Shown here: positions 1-8,117 of the stretch, piece by piece
How the letters are laid out: each line of letters opens with the position of its first letter
Position numbering within the stretch: position 1 is the first letter of the stretch
Source of the DNA: an uncultured Fibrobacter sp.
GTDB taxonomy: Bacteria; Fibrobacterota; Fibrobacteria; Fibrobacterales; Fibrobacteraceae
Length of the DNA stretch: 56,352 nt
Assembly: GCA_946414025.1 (NCBI GenBank)
Contig: CAMKMX010000016.1
Location: forward strand, 1-56,352
Direction: 5' to 3'
The notes under the pieces: generated by a model
Told to the model about the DNA's origin: nothing
The model's database searches: none
What the model saw: only the letters and a program-made list of their open reading frames with translations
Made by a program: the position numbers and the translations under genes

Positions 1-18
1 AGAATTGAAATAATTCAT
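1..18 (-). CDS. possible 5' end of a gene leaving the left edge
   Basis: On the minus strand an ATG at 18-16 is followed by five open codons (MNYFNS) before the window ends. An AGAGG ribosome-binding-like sequence lies about 8 bases upstream of it. The start would face away from the AAA+ gene at 430. Too little is visible to name it, and the start could be chance. Confidence 0.25.
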
Positions 19-70
19 TTTTTGAACCTCTGTTAATTAGAATGTTTCCGGGGGGAAAGATAGCATTTTA

Positions 71-133
71 GACGAGAGGCGAGAGACGAGAGACGAGAGA
101 AGTGGTTAGTAAACAGTGGTTAGTGGTTAGGAA
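71..133. repeat. heptanucleotide tandem tract (GACGAGA / GTGGTTA)
   Basis: Four units of GACGAGA (one is GGCGAGA) run from 71 to 98. The same 7-base phase then continues with GTGGTTA-type units at 102, 116 and 123. Two different unit sequences therefore share one register. A related GACGAGA tract in the opposite orientation sits at 50521-50577. Confidence 0.8.
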
Positions 134-175
134 TTGCACAAGAAAAGCGTAAAAACTTGTTGTGAACACTTAAGA

Positions 176-257
176 TGTCATTCTGGAGCCCTGTCAAGGG
201 CGATAGAATCCACCCTGCGCGTCATCCTGACGACCACAGGGAGGAAGGATCCAGTGC
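176..257. repeat. two adjacent palindromic elements, GTCATYCTG...GATCC type
   Basis: The first copy (176-220) starts GTCATTCTGGAGCCC and ends GATAGAATCC. The second (221-257) starts GTCATCCTGA and ends GAAGGATCC. Relatives occur at 13839-13882, 15923-15965 and, inside truB, about 43440-43504. The common layout is GTCATYCTG at one end and a GAAGGATC or GATAGAATCC end, which suggests a dispersed REP-like family. Confidence 0.7.
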
Positions 258-265
258 TTTTTACA

Positions 266-350
266 CAAAAGGGGGACGTCTCCCCCTCGGCCGAGCCGCG
301 CTCGACCTACCCCCTCGCCTAGGGGGACACCCCCTAAAACCCCCGTCTCA
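266..350. repeat. C-rich dispersed element, copy 1
   Basis: It consists of G5/C5 blocks: GGGGGACGTCTCCCCCTCG, then CTACCCCCTC, then GGGGACACCCC, then CCCCGTCTCAA. The same ordered blocks occur at 53116-53286, where extra sequence interrupts them. The end-to-end order of blocks supports a shared origin rather than base composition alone. Confidence 0.55.
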
Positions 351-429
351 AATGCCGAAATTTGGGAACATTGGCTATATTTAGACTATATATGGCTGAA
401 TATTTTTCTTTCAATATACCAAAGGAAAA

Positions 430-2061
430 ATGATGGGCGCATTTAAGTATTATACCGCTTTTATATTGTTCGTCTTTTTGAGCATATTTGATTTTTTCCT
501 GGCCATTTACGCCATAGCATCGTTTAGCGAAGGAATCCATGCAGGAATAAAGGTTTCTGCCATCTTTTTAATACTGTTGTCAATCTCCTTTAAATTACGC
601 TCGTATTATAAGAATTACGAAGTCGAACATATTGAAAACGATTCCGCAGAAATCGAGCCACCTGTCGTAGATTCAGAGTTTTCCGATTTCACAATAACGA
701 AACCGACAAGAAATGATTTATTTGAAATAGCGAAACTTGCCAATTCTTTGCTGGAACATCTGGCAGGTAACGCAGACTTCAAATTTGCATTGAAGAAATC
801 GGTCAATCTAAATTATGAAAATGAGAATATAGACAGCTCAGCAGAACTTAAAATAATTTTTCTTATGAGTGCAGACATGTTGCATATTTTAAAGAAAATG
901 AACTACAAGTTCAGTTTTAACTCTGATGAAAGCTTTATCTTGGCAAATTTTTTAATGAATCTTTCTGAAGAAGGTTTTTGTTATGCTGGACTTAACGAAG
1001 TGTATTTGGAAGAAAAAAACATTCAAAACCAAATAATCGAAGCTTTACTGATTGTAGAACAAATAGAACAATCTTCATTCAAAAACAAAACACTCTCTTT
1101 AATATACCCTCTCATAAAAGATTCAGAACTAGCCCATATCTACAGCGATTTTTTAAAATATTACACTCAATGTCTACTTTTTCTTTCTCCAGAACCAAAC
1201 GCAGAACAAAAAAAATATTTTGAATCAATAAAAAACATCCATTTAAAAGAAGAATCAGAAAGTCAAGAGGAATTAAACGAACTCATCGGTTTAAATACTG
1301 TAAAAAAAGAAATCGAGACTTTTAAAAATTTCCTTGAAGTTCAAACACTTCGAAAAAAGCAAGGATGCAAGATTCCTCAGCTTTCCTTACATCTCGTTTT
1401 TACAGGCAACCCTGGAACAGGAAAAACCACCGTTGCCCGCATCATAGCGAACATATATAAAGAACTTGGACTTCTAAAAAGCGGTCACTTGGTAGAAGTT
1501 GACAGATCTAAAATGGTTGCTGAATATGTTGGACAAACAGCCATAAAAACAAACAAAGTTATTGATAGTGCTATTGATGGCGTTCTCTTTATTGACGAAG
1601 CATACACCCTATCAAGAGGTAGTGAAAATGACTTTGGTCAAGAATCAATCGACACCTTATTAAAAAGAATGGAAGACGACAGAGATCGTTTGGTCGTGAT
1701 TGTAGCTGGCTATACAGAAGAAATGCAAGATTTCATCAATTCTAATCCTGGCTTGCAATCACGTTTCAATCGTTTTATCAATTTCCCTGATTATACGGAA
1801 GAAGAACTATACGAAATTCTCAAAAGAACGGCCCAAAATTATTCGTATACATTCTCAGATGGTTTTAAAAACAAAATACAAGATTTTCTAAAGCATAGCG
1901 TCACTCACAAAAACAAACACTTTGGAAACGCTCGATTTGTTAGAAATCTCTTTGAGAAAATTCTTGAAAATCAAGCTAACCGACTTGCACTAACAGCAGA
2001 AAAGAGTAGCGGGCTAAACATATTAACAGCCGATGATATTCCCCGCATCAATGACAATTAA
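430..2061 (+). CDS. membrane-tethered AAA+ ATPase, CbbX/SpoVK type
   Basis: The protein has 543 residues. Residues about 8-30 and 40-55 are hydrophobic and look like two membrane segments. A helical region of about 230 residues follows, then a single AAA+ module from about residue 285. Walker A is GNPGTGKTT (from residue 326), Walker B is VLFIDEA (about 383-389), and an SRF arginine-finger motif lies near 446. This module is that of CbbX, SpoVK and EccA ATPases, which remodel or unfold partner proteins. The N-terminal half matches nothing I recognise, so the substrate is unknown. The gene is visibly more AT-rich than the metabolic genes to its right and stands alone, which suggests transfer. 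The start at 430 follows AAGGAAA; 433 is an alternative ATG. Confidence 0.85.
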   Translation: MMGAFKYYTAFILFVFLSIFDFFLAIYAIASFSEGIHAGIKVSAIFLILLSISFKLRSYYKNYEVEHIENDSAEIEPPVVDSEFSDFTITKPTRNDLFEIAKLANSLLEHLAGNADFKFALKKSVNLNYENENIDSSAELKIIFLMSADMLHILKKMNYKFSFNSDESFILANFLMNLSEEGFCYAGLNEVYLEEKNIQNQIIEALLIVEQIEQSSFKNKTLSLIYPLIKDSELAHIYSDFLKYYTQCLLFLSPEPNAEQKKYFESIKNIHLKEESESQEELNELIGLNTVKKEIETFKNFLEVQTLRKKQGCKIPQLSLHLVFTGNPGTGKTTVARIIANIYKELGLLKSGHLVEVDRSKMVAEYVGQTAIKTNKVIDSAIDGVLFIDEAYTLSRGSENDFGQESIDTLLKRMEDDRDRLVVIVAGYTEEMQDFINSNPGLQSRFNRFINFPDYTEEELYEILKRTAQNYSYTFSDGFKNKIQDFLKHSVTHKNKHFGNARFVRNLFEKILENQANRLALTAEKSSGLNILTADDIPRINDN

Positions 2062-2089
2062 ATTCAAGCGTAATAATTCACGCCACAAA

Positions 2090-2124
2090 AGTCGTCCGCA
2101 CATCACGGACGACTAAATTTTTTG
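2090..2124 (+). terminator. intrinsic terminator after the AAA+ gene
   Basis: GTCGTCCG pairs with CGGACGAC across a 7-base loop, followed by AAATTTTTT. It lies 29 bases after the AAA+ stop codon. Confidence 0.75.
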
Positions 2125-2137
2125 AGGCGATAAGCCC

Positions 2138-2293
2138 CTAAGCCACGGTTTTCAGCAATTCCTTGCCGATACGGCGCAATTCCTCGTCAATGAGTTTCTT
2201 TCTTGCCGAAGATGGCTTTTTCGTACCATTTACATACGCAGCAAAGAGGGGTTGCGGGATTCCCAATCGGCGGGCAATCTCAGAAAAGTCAAC
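2138..2293 (-). pseudogene. 3' remnant of a small HTH gene (DUF2442-like C-terminus)
   Basis: Directly after the TAG stop of the ATPase gene, in the same frame, 51 open codons follow and end at TAG. They contain a helix-turn-helix-like stretch (FSEIARRLGIPQPLFAAYVN) and then KKPSSARKKLIDEELRRIG, the pattern of the C-terminal part of DUF2442-type small proteins. There is no start codon or ribosome-binding site of its own. I read it as the tail of a deleted gene joined to the ATPase. Readthrough of the TAG is a less likely alternative. The family name is from memory of the pattern. Confidence 0.6.
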
Positions 2294-3529
2294 CTACGGC
2301 AATTCCCCGTCATTCATCATCTCGGGCATATTCTTGTGGACAATCCCGTTCCGATGCTGGATAACGTCATTTCGAGTCAGCACGTACTTCGCATAATTGT
2401 CCCGAATTTTCTCCAGCGGGGCATATTCGCGGTCCTCGGTCTTTCGGCTATCCATCATCGTCATGCAGACCTGCACGTAACTGTACTCCGAAAAATCCTT
2501 TTGCAGAATAAAGTCGCACTCCAGCTTTCCAATGCGCCCGACACTCACGCTATAACCGTTCGATTTGGCGTAGGCGTAAAAAACGTTCTCCATGACGGGG
2601 CCGTAATTTATGCGGTTGTCGGTATTGGTCGCGTAGTAAAATCCCACATCGGCCAAGTAGTATTTCTTTTCGCCTGCGATAGACCTTCGCGATTTCATGT
2701 CGAAGCGGTTGCACTCGTAGAGGATTTTCGAATCGACCAAAATCTGGATGTACCTGTTCAAGGTTTCCCGCTTGATGTCGGAGCCGTTCTTACGCAAGTC
2801 TTCAAGCATGTTGGTAAGGCTCGTTGTCGCACCGAAGTTGTTTATCATGTAGTTCCGAATCTTGTTGAACACCGACACATTGCGGATTTTTACACGACGC
2901 TTAATATCCTTCTCAAAAATTTCAGTAATCACGCTTTCAATATACGCCTTCTTGTCTTGCGCAGAATCGTATTGCACCGCCTTCGGAAAGCCTCCCTCTA
3001 CAAGAAACTTATCGAACTCTTCCACCAGATTTTGGCTGACTGCTTTGCCGAAGAAACGCTTCATTCCCAAGTATTCCTGGAAATTGAGCGGGAACATTTC
3101 GAACTCGATGTACCGGCCAGTCAGTTTGGTGACCAGTTCGCCGCTTAAGAGGTAGGAATTTGAACCCGTAATGAATATGGAAAAATCGCCTTCCGCCCTG
3201 AATGCGTTGATGACCTCCTCGAAATTCTTGACATTCTGAATTTCATCGATGAACAGGAACTTGGTCCCTTGTGCACCGGCATGCTCTTCGATGCATTTTT
3301 CCAACTGATCGGCGGTCTTGATTTTCTTGTAGCCCCGCTTGTCGAGGTCGAGATAGATGATGTTCTCGGAAGCGACACCCGAATCGGAGAGTTCCTGTGC
3401 GATAGTCTCCATCAGGCTAGACTTTCCGCAGCGGCGCACTCCCGTAATGACCTTGATTATCCCGCAATCGCGATAAAAACCGCGGATTTTCTTGAGATAG
3501 CATTCCCTGGCAAAATTCTTGGCACTCAT
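2294..3529 (-). CDS. ATP-binding protein, AAA_14 / DUF4143 family
   Basis: The protein has 411 residues, the usual size for this family. Walker A is GVRRCGKSS (about residues 31-39) and Walker B is FLFIDEIQN (about 91-99). A sensor-like ITGSNSYLL follows, and the C-terminal part carries the DUF4143 nuclease-like pattern YAKSNGYSVSVG...ECDFI. The biochemical role of the family is unresolved, although these proteins are common in gut and rumen bacteria. The natural end of the family (HRNGIVHKNMPEMM) is followed by only six more residues before TAG and then by the remnant of another gene. A second member lies just upstream at 3666-4979. Confidence 0.85.
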   Translation of the reverse strand: MSAKNFARECYLKKIRGFYRDCGIIKVITGVRRCGKSSLMETIAQELSDSGVASENIIYLDLDKRGYKKIKTADQLEKCIEEHAGAQGTKFLFIDEIQNVKNFEEVINAFRAEGDFSIFITGSNSYLLSGELVTKLTGRYIEFEMFPLNFQEYLGMKRFFGKAVSQNLVEEFDKFLVEGGFPKAVQYDSAQDKKAYIESVITEIFEKDIKRRVKIRNVSVFNKIRNYMINNFGATTSLTNMLEDLRKNGSDIKRETLNRYIQILVDSKILYECNRFDMKSRRSIAGEKKYYLADVGFYYATNTDNRINYGPVMENVFYAYAKSNGYSVSVGRIGKLECDFILQKDFSEYSYVQVCMTMMDSRKTEDREYAPLEKIRDNYAKYVLTRNDVIQHRNGIVHKNMPEMMNDGELP

Positions 3530-3582
3530 ACCCTAAATATACCCTATTACTAGACAAAAATCAAGGTTAAAGGGGTATATTT

Positions 3583-3604
3583 TGTAAAAATAATAGATTT
3601 TACA
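3583..3604. promoter_or_regulatory. inverted repeat upstream of the DUF4143 gene
   Basis: TGTAAAA and TTTTACA form a 7-base inverted repeat separated by 8 bases, 54 bases upstream of the start at 3529 in AT-rich DNA. It could be an operator or chance in AT-rich sequence. Confidence 0.3.
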
Positions 3605-3630
3605 CCTTTAAATGGTTTTATTAATATAGC

Positions 3631-3678
3631 GGTGTGGAACCAGTGTTCGCCGCCGTCCATCACGATCAACGGAACATC
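3631..3678 (-). pseudogene. remnant of a gene tail, alpha/beta-hydrolase-like
   Basis: Overlapping the last codons of the ATPase gene in another frame is a stretch encoding DVPLIVMDGGEHWFHT. It looks like the C-terminal region around the catalytic histidine of alpha/beta hydrolases (GGEHWFHT). After it the frame dissolves into AT-rich sequence. No upstream part of such a gene is present. The family assignment rests on one short motif. Confidence 0.4.
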
Positions 3679-4979
3679 TTTCCGCACAGGTAAAGCGGCA
3701 AATGCAGTGTTTCCGTTTGTCCGTCATTCGTCACGGCGATATTCTTTTGCGAAAGTACGAATCCTTTCTTAGGCGAGAACCTCTTGCAAAAGACTCCATA
3801 GCTCTTCGCTTTCGTGTGCTCTTCCGCCTTGACTTCGATCGGCATCAACTCGTTTTTAATTTCAATCAGAAAATCGAGTTCAGCCTTGTTTCCGGACCGC
3901 CAGAAATAAGGGTGCAGCCCCTGCTTCACAAGTTCATTCATTACATAGTTTTCCGTAAACGCACCCTTGAAAGTTGCGTACAGCGGTGTCTCTTCAAGAA
4001 TCGTGCTGGCGTCAATTCCAGACTTCACACGCAACAACCCGACATCGCTCATATAGACCTTGAAAACCGTGCCGTTGGCATTGTTCGACAGCGGCAGTTC
4101 CGCATTCGTCACACATTCTAGTTTGTGCAAAAGTCCCGCATTAAAAAGCCATTGCAGCGCATCTTCCAAATCAGCAGCACGCTTGCCCGCCTTCACATGT
4201 GAGAACATGAACTTGTTGTTGTCCTTTGCCAGTTGCTTGGGAACGGAATCCCAAATAAGCCCTAGTTTCGGAATATCCGATGGAGGAGCATGCTTTGAAA
4301 AATCGTCCCCATAATCCAAAAGAATGTTTTTCAGGATTCGGTCCACTTTTTCAAAATCATTTTCCTGTACAAACGACGCTACCGCAGCGGGCATACCGCC
4401 GACAACGTAATAAAGTTTTAGATAATTCTGTAACGGAATGGCGTACATTTCCGGCAGCGCACGACGCAGGTCATAGTTCGAAAGACCTTCGAGCAAGGAC
4501 CGGCCGTCATCAATCGCCATCAAGAATTCCTCAAAACTCATGGGGAACATCTGCAGACGTTCCACCTTCCCCACAGGGAACGAAATTTCCGACTTGCGGA
4601 TAACCACTCCCAGGAGAGATCCAGCGGCAATCACATGAAGCCCGGAACGATCTTCGCAGAAATACTTCAGGCTCGTTATGGCCTTGGGGCACGCCTGGAT
4701 TTCGTCGAAAAAGACAAGCGTCTTCCCATCCGTAATTTTCTGCTTAGAATAGCGCTCCAGTTCCATCACAATGCGAGTGACATCGAAATCGTACTCGAAG
4801 ATGGACTGCAGGGCAGTATTTCCCTCGAAATTGAAATACGCCAGGTTTTCAAAAAAACGGTTCCCAAAATCCTTGATTGCGTAGGTTTTTCCGCACTGAC
4901 GCACCCCGGTCACCACCAGCGGCTTACGCCCAGGCTCAGACATCCATTCTATGAAATTTTTCAGTATTTCGCGTTCCAT
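3666..4979 (-). CDS. ATP-binding protein, AAA_14 / DUF4143 family
   Basis: The protein has 437 residues. Walker A is GVRQCGKTYAI (about residues 21-31) and Walker B is TLVFFDEIQACP (about 87-98). A sensor-like IAAGSLLG follows, and the DUF4143 part contains TENYVMNELVKQG and FWRSGNKAELDFLIE, a nuclease-like E...D-x-L pattern. It is only distantly similar to the neighbour at 2294-3529, so this is not a recent tandem duplication. The 137 bases between the two hold a hydrolase-like remnant and an inverted repeat. Its function is not known. Confidence 0.85.
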   Translation of the reverse strand: MEREILKNFIEWMSEPGRKPLVVTGVRQCGKTYAIKDFGNRFFENLAYFNFEGNTALQSIFEYDFDVTRIVMELERYSKQKITDGKTLVFFDEIQACPKAITSLKYFCEDRSGLHVIAAGSLLGVVIRKSEISFPVGKVERLQMFPMSFEEFLMAIDDGRSLLEGLSNYDLRRALPEMYAIPLQNYLKLYYVVGGMPAAVASFVQENDFEKVDRILKNILLDYGDDFSKHAPPSDIPKLGLIWDSVPKQLAKDNNKFMFSHVKAGKRAADLEDALQWLFNAGLLHKLECVTNAELPLSNNANGTVFKVYMSDVGLLRVKSGIDASTILEETPLYATFKGAFTENYVMNELVKQGLHPYFWRSGNKAELDFLIEIKNELMPIEVKAEEHTKAKSYGVFCKRFSPKKGFVLSQKNIAVTNDGQTETLHLPLYLCGKMFR

Positions 4980-5069
4980 GCTCCAAAATCTACATTATTC
5001 ATATCAATTTTGCAATAGTTTCTGCATTTTTCATACGAATAATGCAAGTTTTTCCGCATTTTCCGCATT

Positions 5070-5780
5070 TTACCCTTCAAATTTCCAGCCGCAATCGTTG
5101 TGGTAGACCATCTGGCGGGTCATGCCGCCGTCGATGCAGATGTTTTCGCCGGTGATGAAGCCGGCCTTGTCGCTCGCGAGGTAAAGCACCATGTTCGCGA
5201 TGTCCAAGGGGTTCCCGACGCGGCCCGCGGGCTGCTGTGTGGCGTCGGGACCTTCGTAAACCTTGAAATCCGTATCTATCCAGCCCGGCGAAATGGAATT
5301 CACGCGCACGCGGCCCGCAAAACTCACGGCAAGCGCATGCGTGAGGGCAGCAATCCCACCCTTCGCCGCCGTATAGCTTTCCGTTTGCGGTTGACTCATG
5401 CGGTCGCGGCTCGAAGAAATGTTTATAATACTTGCACCCGACCCAAAATGCGGCGCGAAAAGTTTCGCGAGATAGAACGGGGCCGTCACGCCCACGGCCA
5501 GCGCATAGCTGAATTCCTCGTAGCTGCACTCGTCAATGCCCTTCATCAGCGGGAGCGCGTTGTTCACCAGCACATCCACGTGCCCGTACTTTTCAATCAC
5601 GAACTGCGCAAACTTTTCGAGGACTTCCTTCTTGGAGAGGTCCCCGACAAAGCAGGGATTCTCGCGAATGTCGATGTAGGCGACCTTCGCGCCCTCTTTC
5701 TCGAATTCACTCACGATGGTAGCGCCAATCCCGTGCGCCCCGCCCGTCACCACCACCACTTTATTTTCAAACGATTTCAT
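5070..5780 (-). CDS. short-chain dehydrogenase/reductase (SDR)
   Basis: This 236-residue protein has the size of a classical SDR. The nucleotide-binding motif TGGAHGIG lies at residues 12-19, NNA at about 87-89, and the catalytic Ser/Tyr/Lys as ISSS then YTAAKG (about 135-139). PGWIDTDF follows the active site. The C-terminus ends in the usual GENICIDGGMTRQM pattern. It should reduce or oxidise an alcohol or ketone with NAD(P)H, but the substrate cannot be read from the sequence. It stands alone, divergent from the acetyltransferase at 5862. Confidence 0.85.
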   Translation of the reverse strand: MKSFENKVVVVTGGAHGIGATIVSEFEKEGAKVAYIDIRENPCFVGDLSKKEVLEKFAQFVIEKYGHVDVLVNNALPLMKGIDECSYEEFSYALAVGVTAPFYLAKLFAPHFGSGASIINISSSRDRMSQPQTESYTAAKGGIAALTHALAVSFAGRVRVNSISPGWIDTDFKVYEGPDATQQPAGRVGNPLDIANMVLYLASDKAGFITGENICIDGGMTRQMVYHNDCGWKFEG

Positions 5781-5861
5781 GTAGGTAAATATACACTAAA
5801 ATACAGCGAAGCGCGTTCAACAGCTTGACACGCAAGCCGCATTATCCTATTCTTTCTGCCG

Positions 5862-6416
5862 ATGCTCCAGTATTTCGAAGTCACAAAGAAATCTCCGTGG
5901 TTGCCGCAGGTCAAAGCGCTGTACGAATCGGCGTTCCCGGCGAACGAACGCATCCCGATAAAGCATTTGCTCGACGACAAAATCAAGCGGGAATTCTGGG
6001 CATTTTTCGACAAGGCAGATGGCGCTAGCGGCGCGACCCCCATGTTCTGCGGGTTTTCGAACTCCATCACGCACGGGAGCATCACGAACATCGTCTATTT
6101 CGCGGTTGTGCCAGAACTGCGCAGTCGCGGATACGGTTCGCAAATCTTGCAGGCCATCCGCAGGCAACACCCCGACACGCGCATCGTCGTCGATATTGAA
6201 GTCGAAGAAGATTCCAAGGACGCCGAAGAACTCGAACGCAGGAATCGCCGCCGCGACTTTTACCTGCGCAACGGCTTTGACTCCTCCCCCGTCGATTACG
6301 TCTGGCAAGGCGAACACTACCGCCTACTTTCCGCCGGCGGCATCGTCACCGAAAAAGAATTCCGCGACTTCTGGAAAGAAATCCTGAAGAACGTCCCCGG
6401 AGCAAAGTACCCGTAA
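5862..6416 (+). CDS. GNAT-family N-acetyltransferase
   Basis: The protein has 184 residues. The acetyl-CoA pyrophosphate-binding motif is RSRGYGSQIL (about residues 83-92), preceded by the beta strand IVYFAVVPEL. DFYLRNGF near residue 140 is the typical FYxKxGF element. The acceptor is unknown. It is followed by 71 bases and then a sugar acetyltransferase on the same strand. Confidence 0.8.
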   Translation: MLQYFEVTKKSPWLPQVKALYESAFPANERIPIKHLLDDKIKREFWAFFDKADGASGATPMFCGFSNSITHGSITNIVYFAVVPELRSRGYGSQILQAIRRQHPDTRIVVDIEVEEDSKDAEELERRNRRRDFYLRNGFDSSPVDYVWQGEHYRLLSAGGIVTEKEFRDFWKEILKNVPGAKYP

Positions 6417-6487
6417 GTCATGAATTTTACAAAGTGGCGATGGTAACGCGGCGTTTCTTACCTCTCAAACTTTTTTATTTTCTTGCC

Positions 6488-7081
6488 ATGACAGAAAAAG
6501 AAAAAATGCTTGCCGGCAAACTTTACGATCCAAGCGACAGGGAGCTTGCATCAAGAAGATCCGCATGCCACGCCCTGTGCCAACAATACAACGGCCTTCT
6601 GGAAACCGACAAGGCCCGGGAGGAAATCCTAGCCCAGATTCTGGAGACAACACCCGCAAGGGGCGTTTACCTGCAAGGACCCGTCTTTTTCGATTACGGG
6701 AGCAATACCCGCATCGGTGAAAAGAGCTACGCGAATTTCAACTTCACCGTGTTGGATTGCGCTCCGGTAAACATCGGGAGCAACGTATTCATAGGCCCGA
6801 ACGTTTCGATTCTCACGCCCATACACCCGCTGCGTTGGCAAGAACGCAACATGTTCGAAAAGCCCGACGGCAGCCTCACCGACCTGGAATATGCAAAGCC
6901 GATTACTATCGAGGACAACTGCTGGATTGCTGGGAACGTGACCATTTGCGGAGGCGTGACCATCGGTATAGGCAGCGTCATCGGGGCGGGGAGCGTGGTC
7001 ACACGGGCCATCCCGCAGGGTGTCGTTGCCGTAGGCAACCCCTGCCGCGTACTCAAGAAGGTAGAACAAGAAAAGTACTGA
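6488..7081 (+). CDS. maltose/galactoside-type O-acetyltransferase (hexapeptide repeat)
   Basis: The 197-residue protein starts MTEKEKMLAGKLYDPSD, the usual start of Maa/LacA enzymes. I therefore choose the ATG at 6488 over an open frame starting at 6434. The left-handed beta-helix repeats run from about residue 75 (IGEKSYANFN, IGSNVFIGPN, then the TPIHPL histidine region, then IEDNCWIAGNVTI and IGIGSVIGAGSVVT). The family moves acetyl groups from acetyl-CoA to sugar hydroxyls. It is followed after 4 bases by the FliB-like gene, so the two are probably cotranscribed. Confidence 0.85.
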   Translation: MTEKEKMLAGKLYDPSDRELASRRSACHALCQQYNGLLETDKAREEILAQILETTPARGVYLQGPVFFDYGSNTRIGEKSYANFNFTVLDCAPVNIGSNVFIGPNVSILTPIHPLRWQERNMFEKPDGSLTDLEYAKPITIEDNCWIAGNVTICGGVTIGIGSVIGAGSVVTRAIPQGVVAVGNPCRVLKKVEQEKY

Positions 7082-7085
7082 GACC

Positions 7086-8072
7086 ATGATCCTTCGCAAG
7101 CCCGATTTTTATGATAAATTCAAATGCACGGCCTCCCACTGCAGCGACACCTGCTGCGTAGGCTGGGAAATCGACATCGACAAAACTTCGCAGGATTCCT
7201 ACAGCAAGGTAAAAGGGCCCTTTGGCGACAAGCTCCGGACCAACATCGAGGACGGGCATTTTAGACTGCTCCCCCACGACCGCTGCCCATTTCTAGACCA
7301 GAACAATCTCTGCGAAATTTACAAGAACCTGGGCGAGAACTCCCTCTGCGACATATGCCGGGAACATCCGCGATTCGTAGAAGTTTACGGTGACATCATG
7401 GAACGGGGCCTCGGGCTCTGTTGTGAAGAGGCCGCACGGCTCCTGCTTGAAGGCGAAGGTGCGCTTACCTTTACGAGCGAAGAATGCGATGAATCCGAAG
7501 ACGAACTGGACGAAGACGACATCGAAATCCGGAACGAAGTGCTTTACGAAAGGGAGCAAATGTTCAAGGCTCTCGCCGATTCAAATATGCCCTTTGGCGA
7601 ACGGCTTTACACAGCCTTAGGCTATACAAATGAAAAGTCTTTCGCTCCGCTTGAAAACGCCCAGGGCCTTTATGAACTTCTCGCCAAGACGGTCAGTTTC
7701 GGCCCCACTTGGGACAGAGCCCTTGCCCGCATCAAAACCCGCATTGAAACCGCAGGTTCCGCCCCTATCGAGGACCAGGGCTACTTCACCGAAACAGAGA
7801 GTTCCCGCCTGCTCACCTACCTGGTATATAGGCATTTCGCCAAGTGCCTATTCGAAGGCCGTGCCGATGGCAAGCGAAACTTCGCCCTGTTCTTCTGGAA
7901 TGCGGCCCGTTTTTTTACTCGTGAACTGGCGGGCGTTACGGCAAACAATGCCGTTGACGGCGCACATAACTCCGTCCTAATTAAAATAGACGCCATCAAG
8001 ATTATTTCCCGGCAGCTGGAATACTGCGAAGAAAACATGGAATTGATTGAAAAAATGCTGGACGACGTCTAA
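7086..8072 (+). CDS. FliB-like lysine N-methylase family protein
   Basis: The protein has 328 residues. The N-terminus shows the family's cysteine pattern (FKCTASHCSDTCCVGWEI) and then CPFLDQNNLCEIYKNLGE and LCDICREHPRF, consistent with a bound metal centre. The family is named for flagellin lysine methylation in Salmonella. No flagellar gene is visible in this window, so the substrate here may be something else. It follows the acetyltransferase gene after 4 bases. Confidence 0.75.
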   Translation: MILRKPDFYDKFKCTASHCSDTCCVGWEIDIDKTSQDSYSKVKGPFGDKLRTNIEDGHFRLLPHDRCPFLDQNNLCEIYKNLGENSLCDICREHPRFVEVYGDIMERGLGLCCEEAARLLLEGEGALTFTSEECDESEDELDEDDIEIRNEVLYEREQMFKALADSNMPFGERLYTALGYTNEKSFAPLENAQGLYELLAKTVSFGPTWDRALARIKTRIETAGSAPIEDQGYFTETESSRLLTYLVYRHFAKCLFEGRADGKRNFALFFWNAARFFTRELAGVTANNAVDGAHNSVLIKIDAIKIISRQLEYCEENMELIEKMLDDV

Positions 8073-8117
8073 CAGTTTTACCGACTAGATTTTATATTTG
8101 AAAGAAAGGAGACTGTT

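Larger units (their letters stand above)
19..429. other. gene-free, repeat-rich leader region
   Basis: I see no convincing gene here. The stretch holds a heptanucleotide tract (71-133), two palindromic elements of the GTCATYCTG type (176-257) and a C-rich element (266-350). Short open frames inside it translate repeat DNA only. The last 60 bases before 430 are AT-rich and probably hold the promoter of the AAA+ gene. Confidence 0.6.

Noticed and set aside
2294..4979. Recent tandem duplication of the DUF4143 genes
   Set aside because: The two proteins share the fold and motifs but little continuous identity, so they were acquired separately or diverged long ago.
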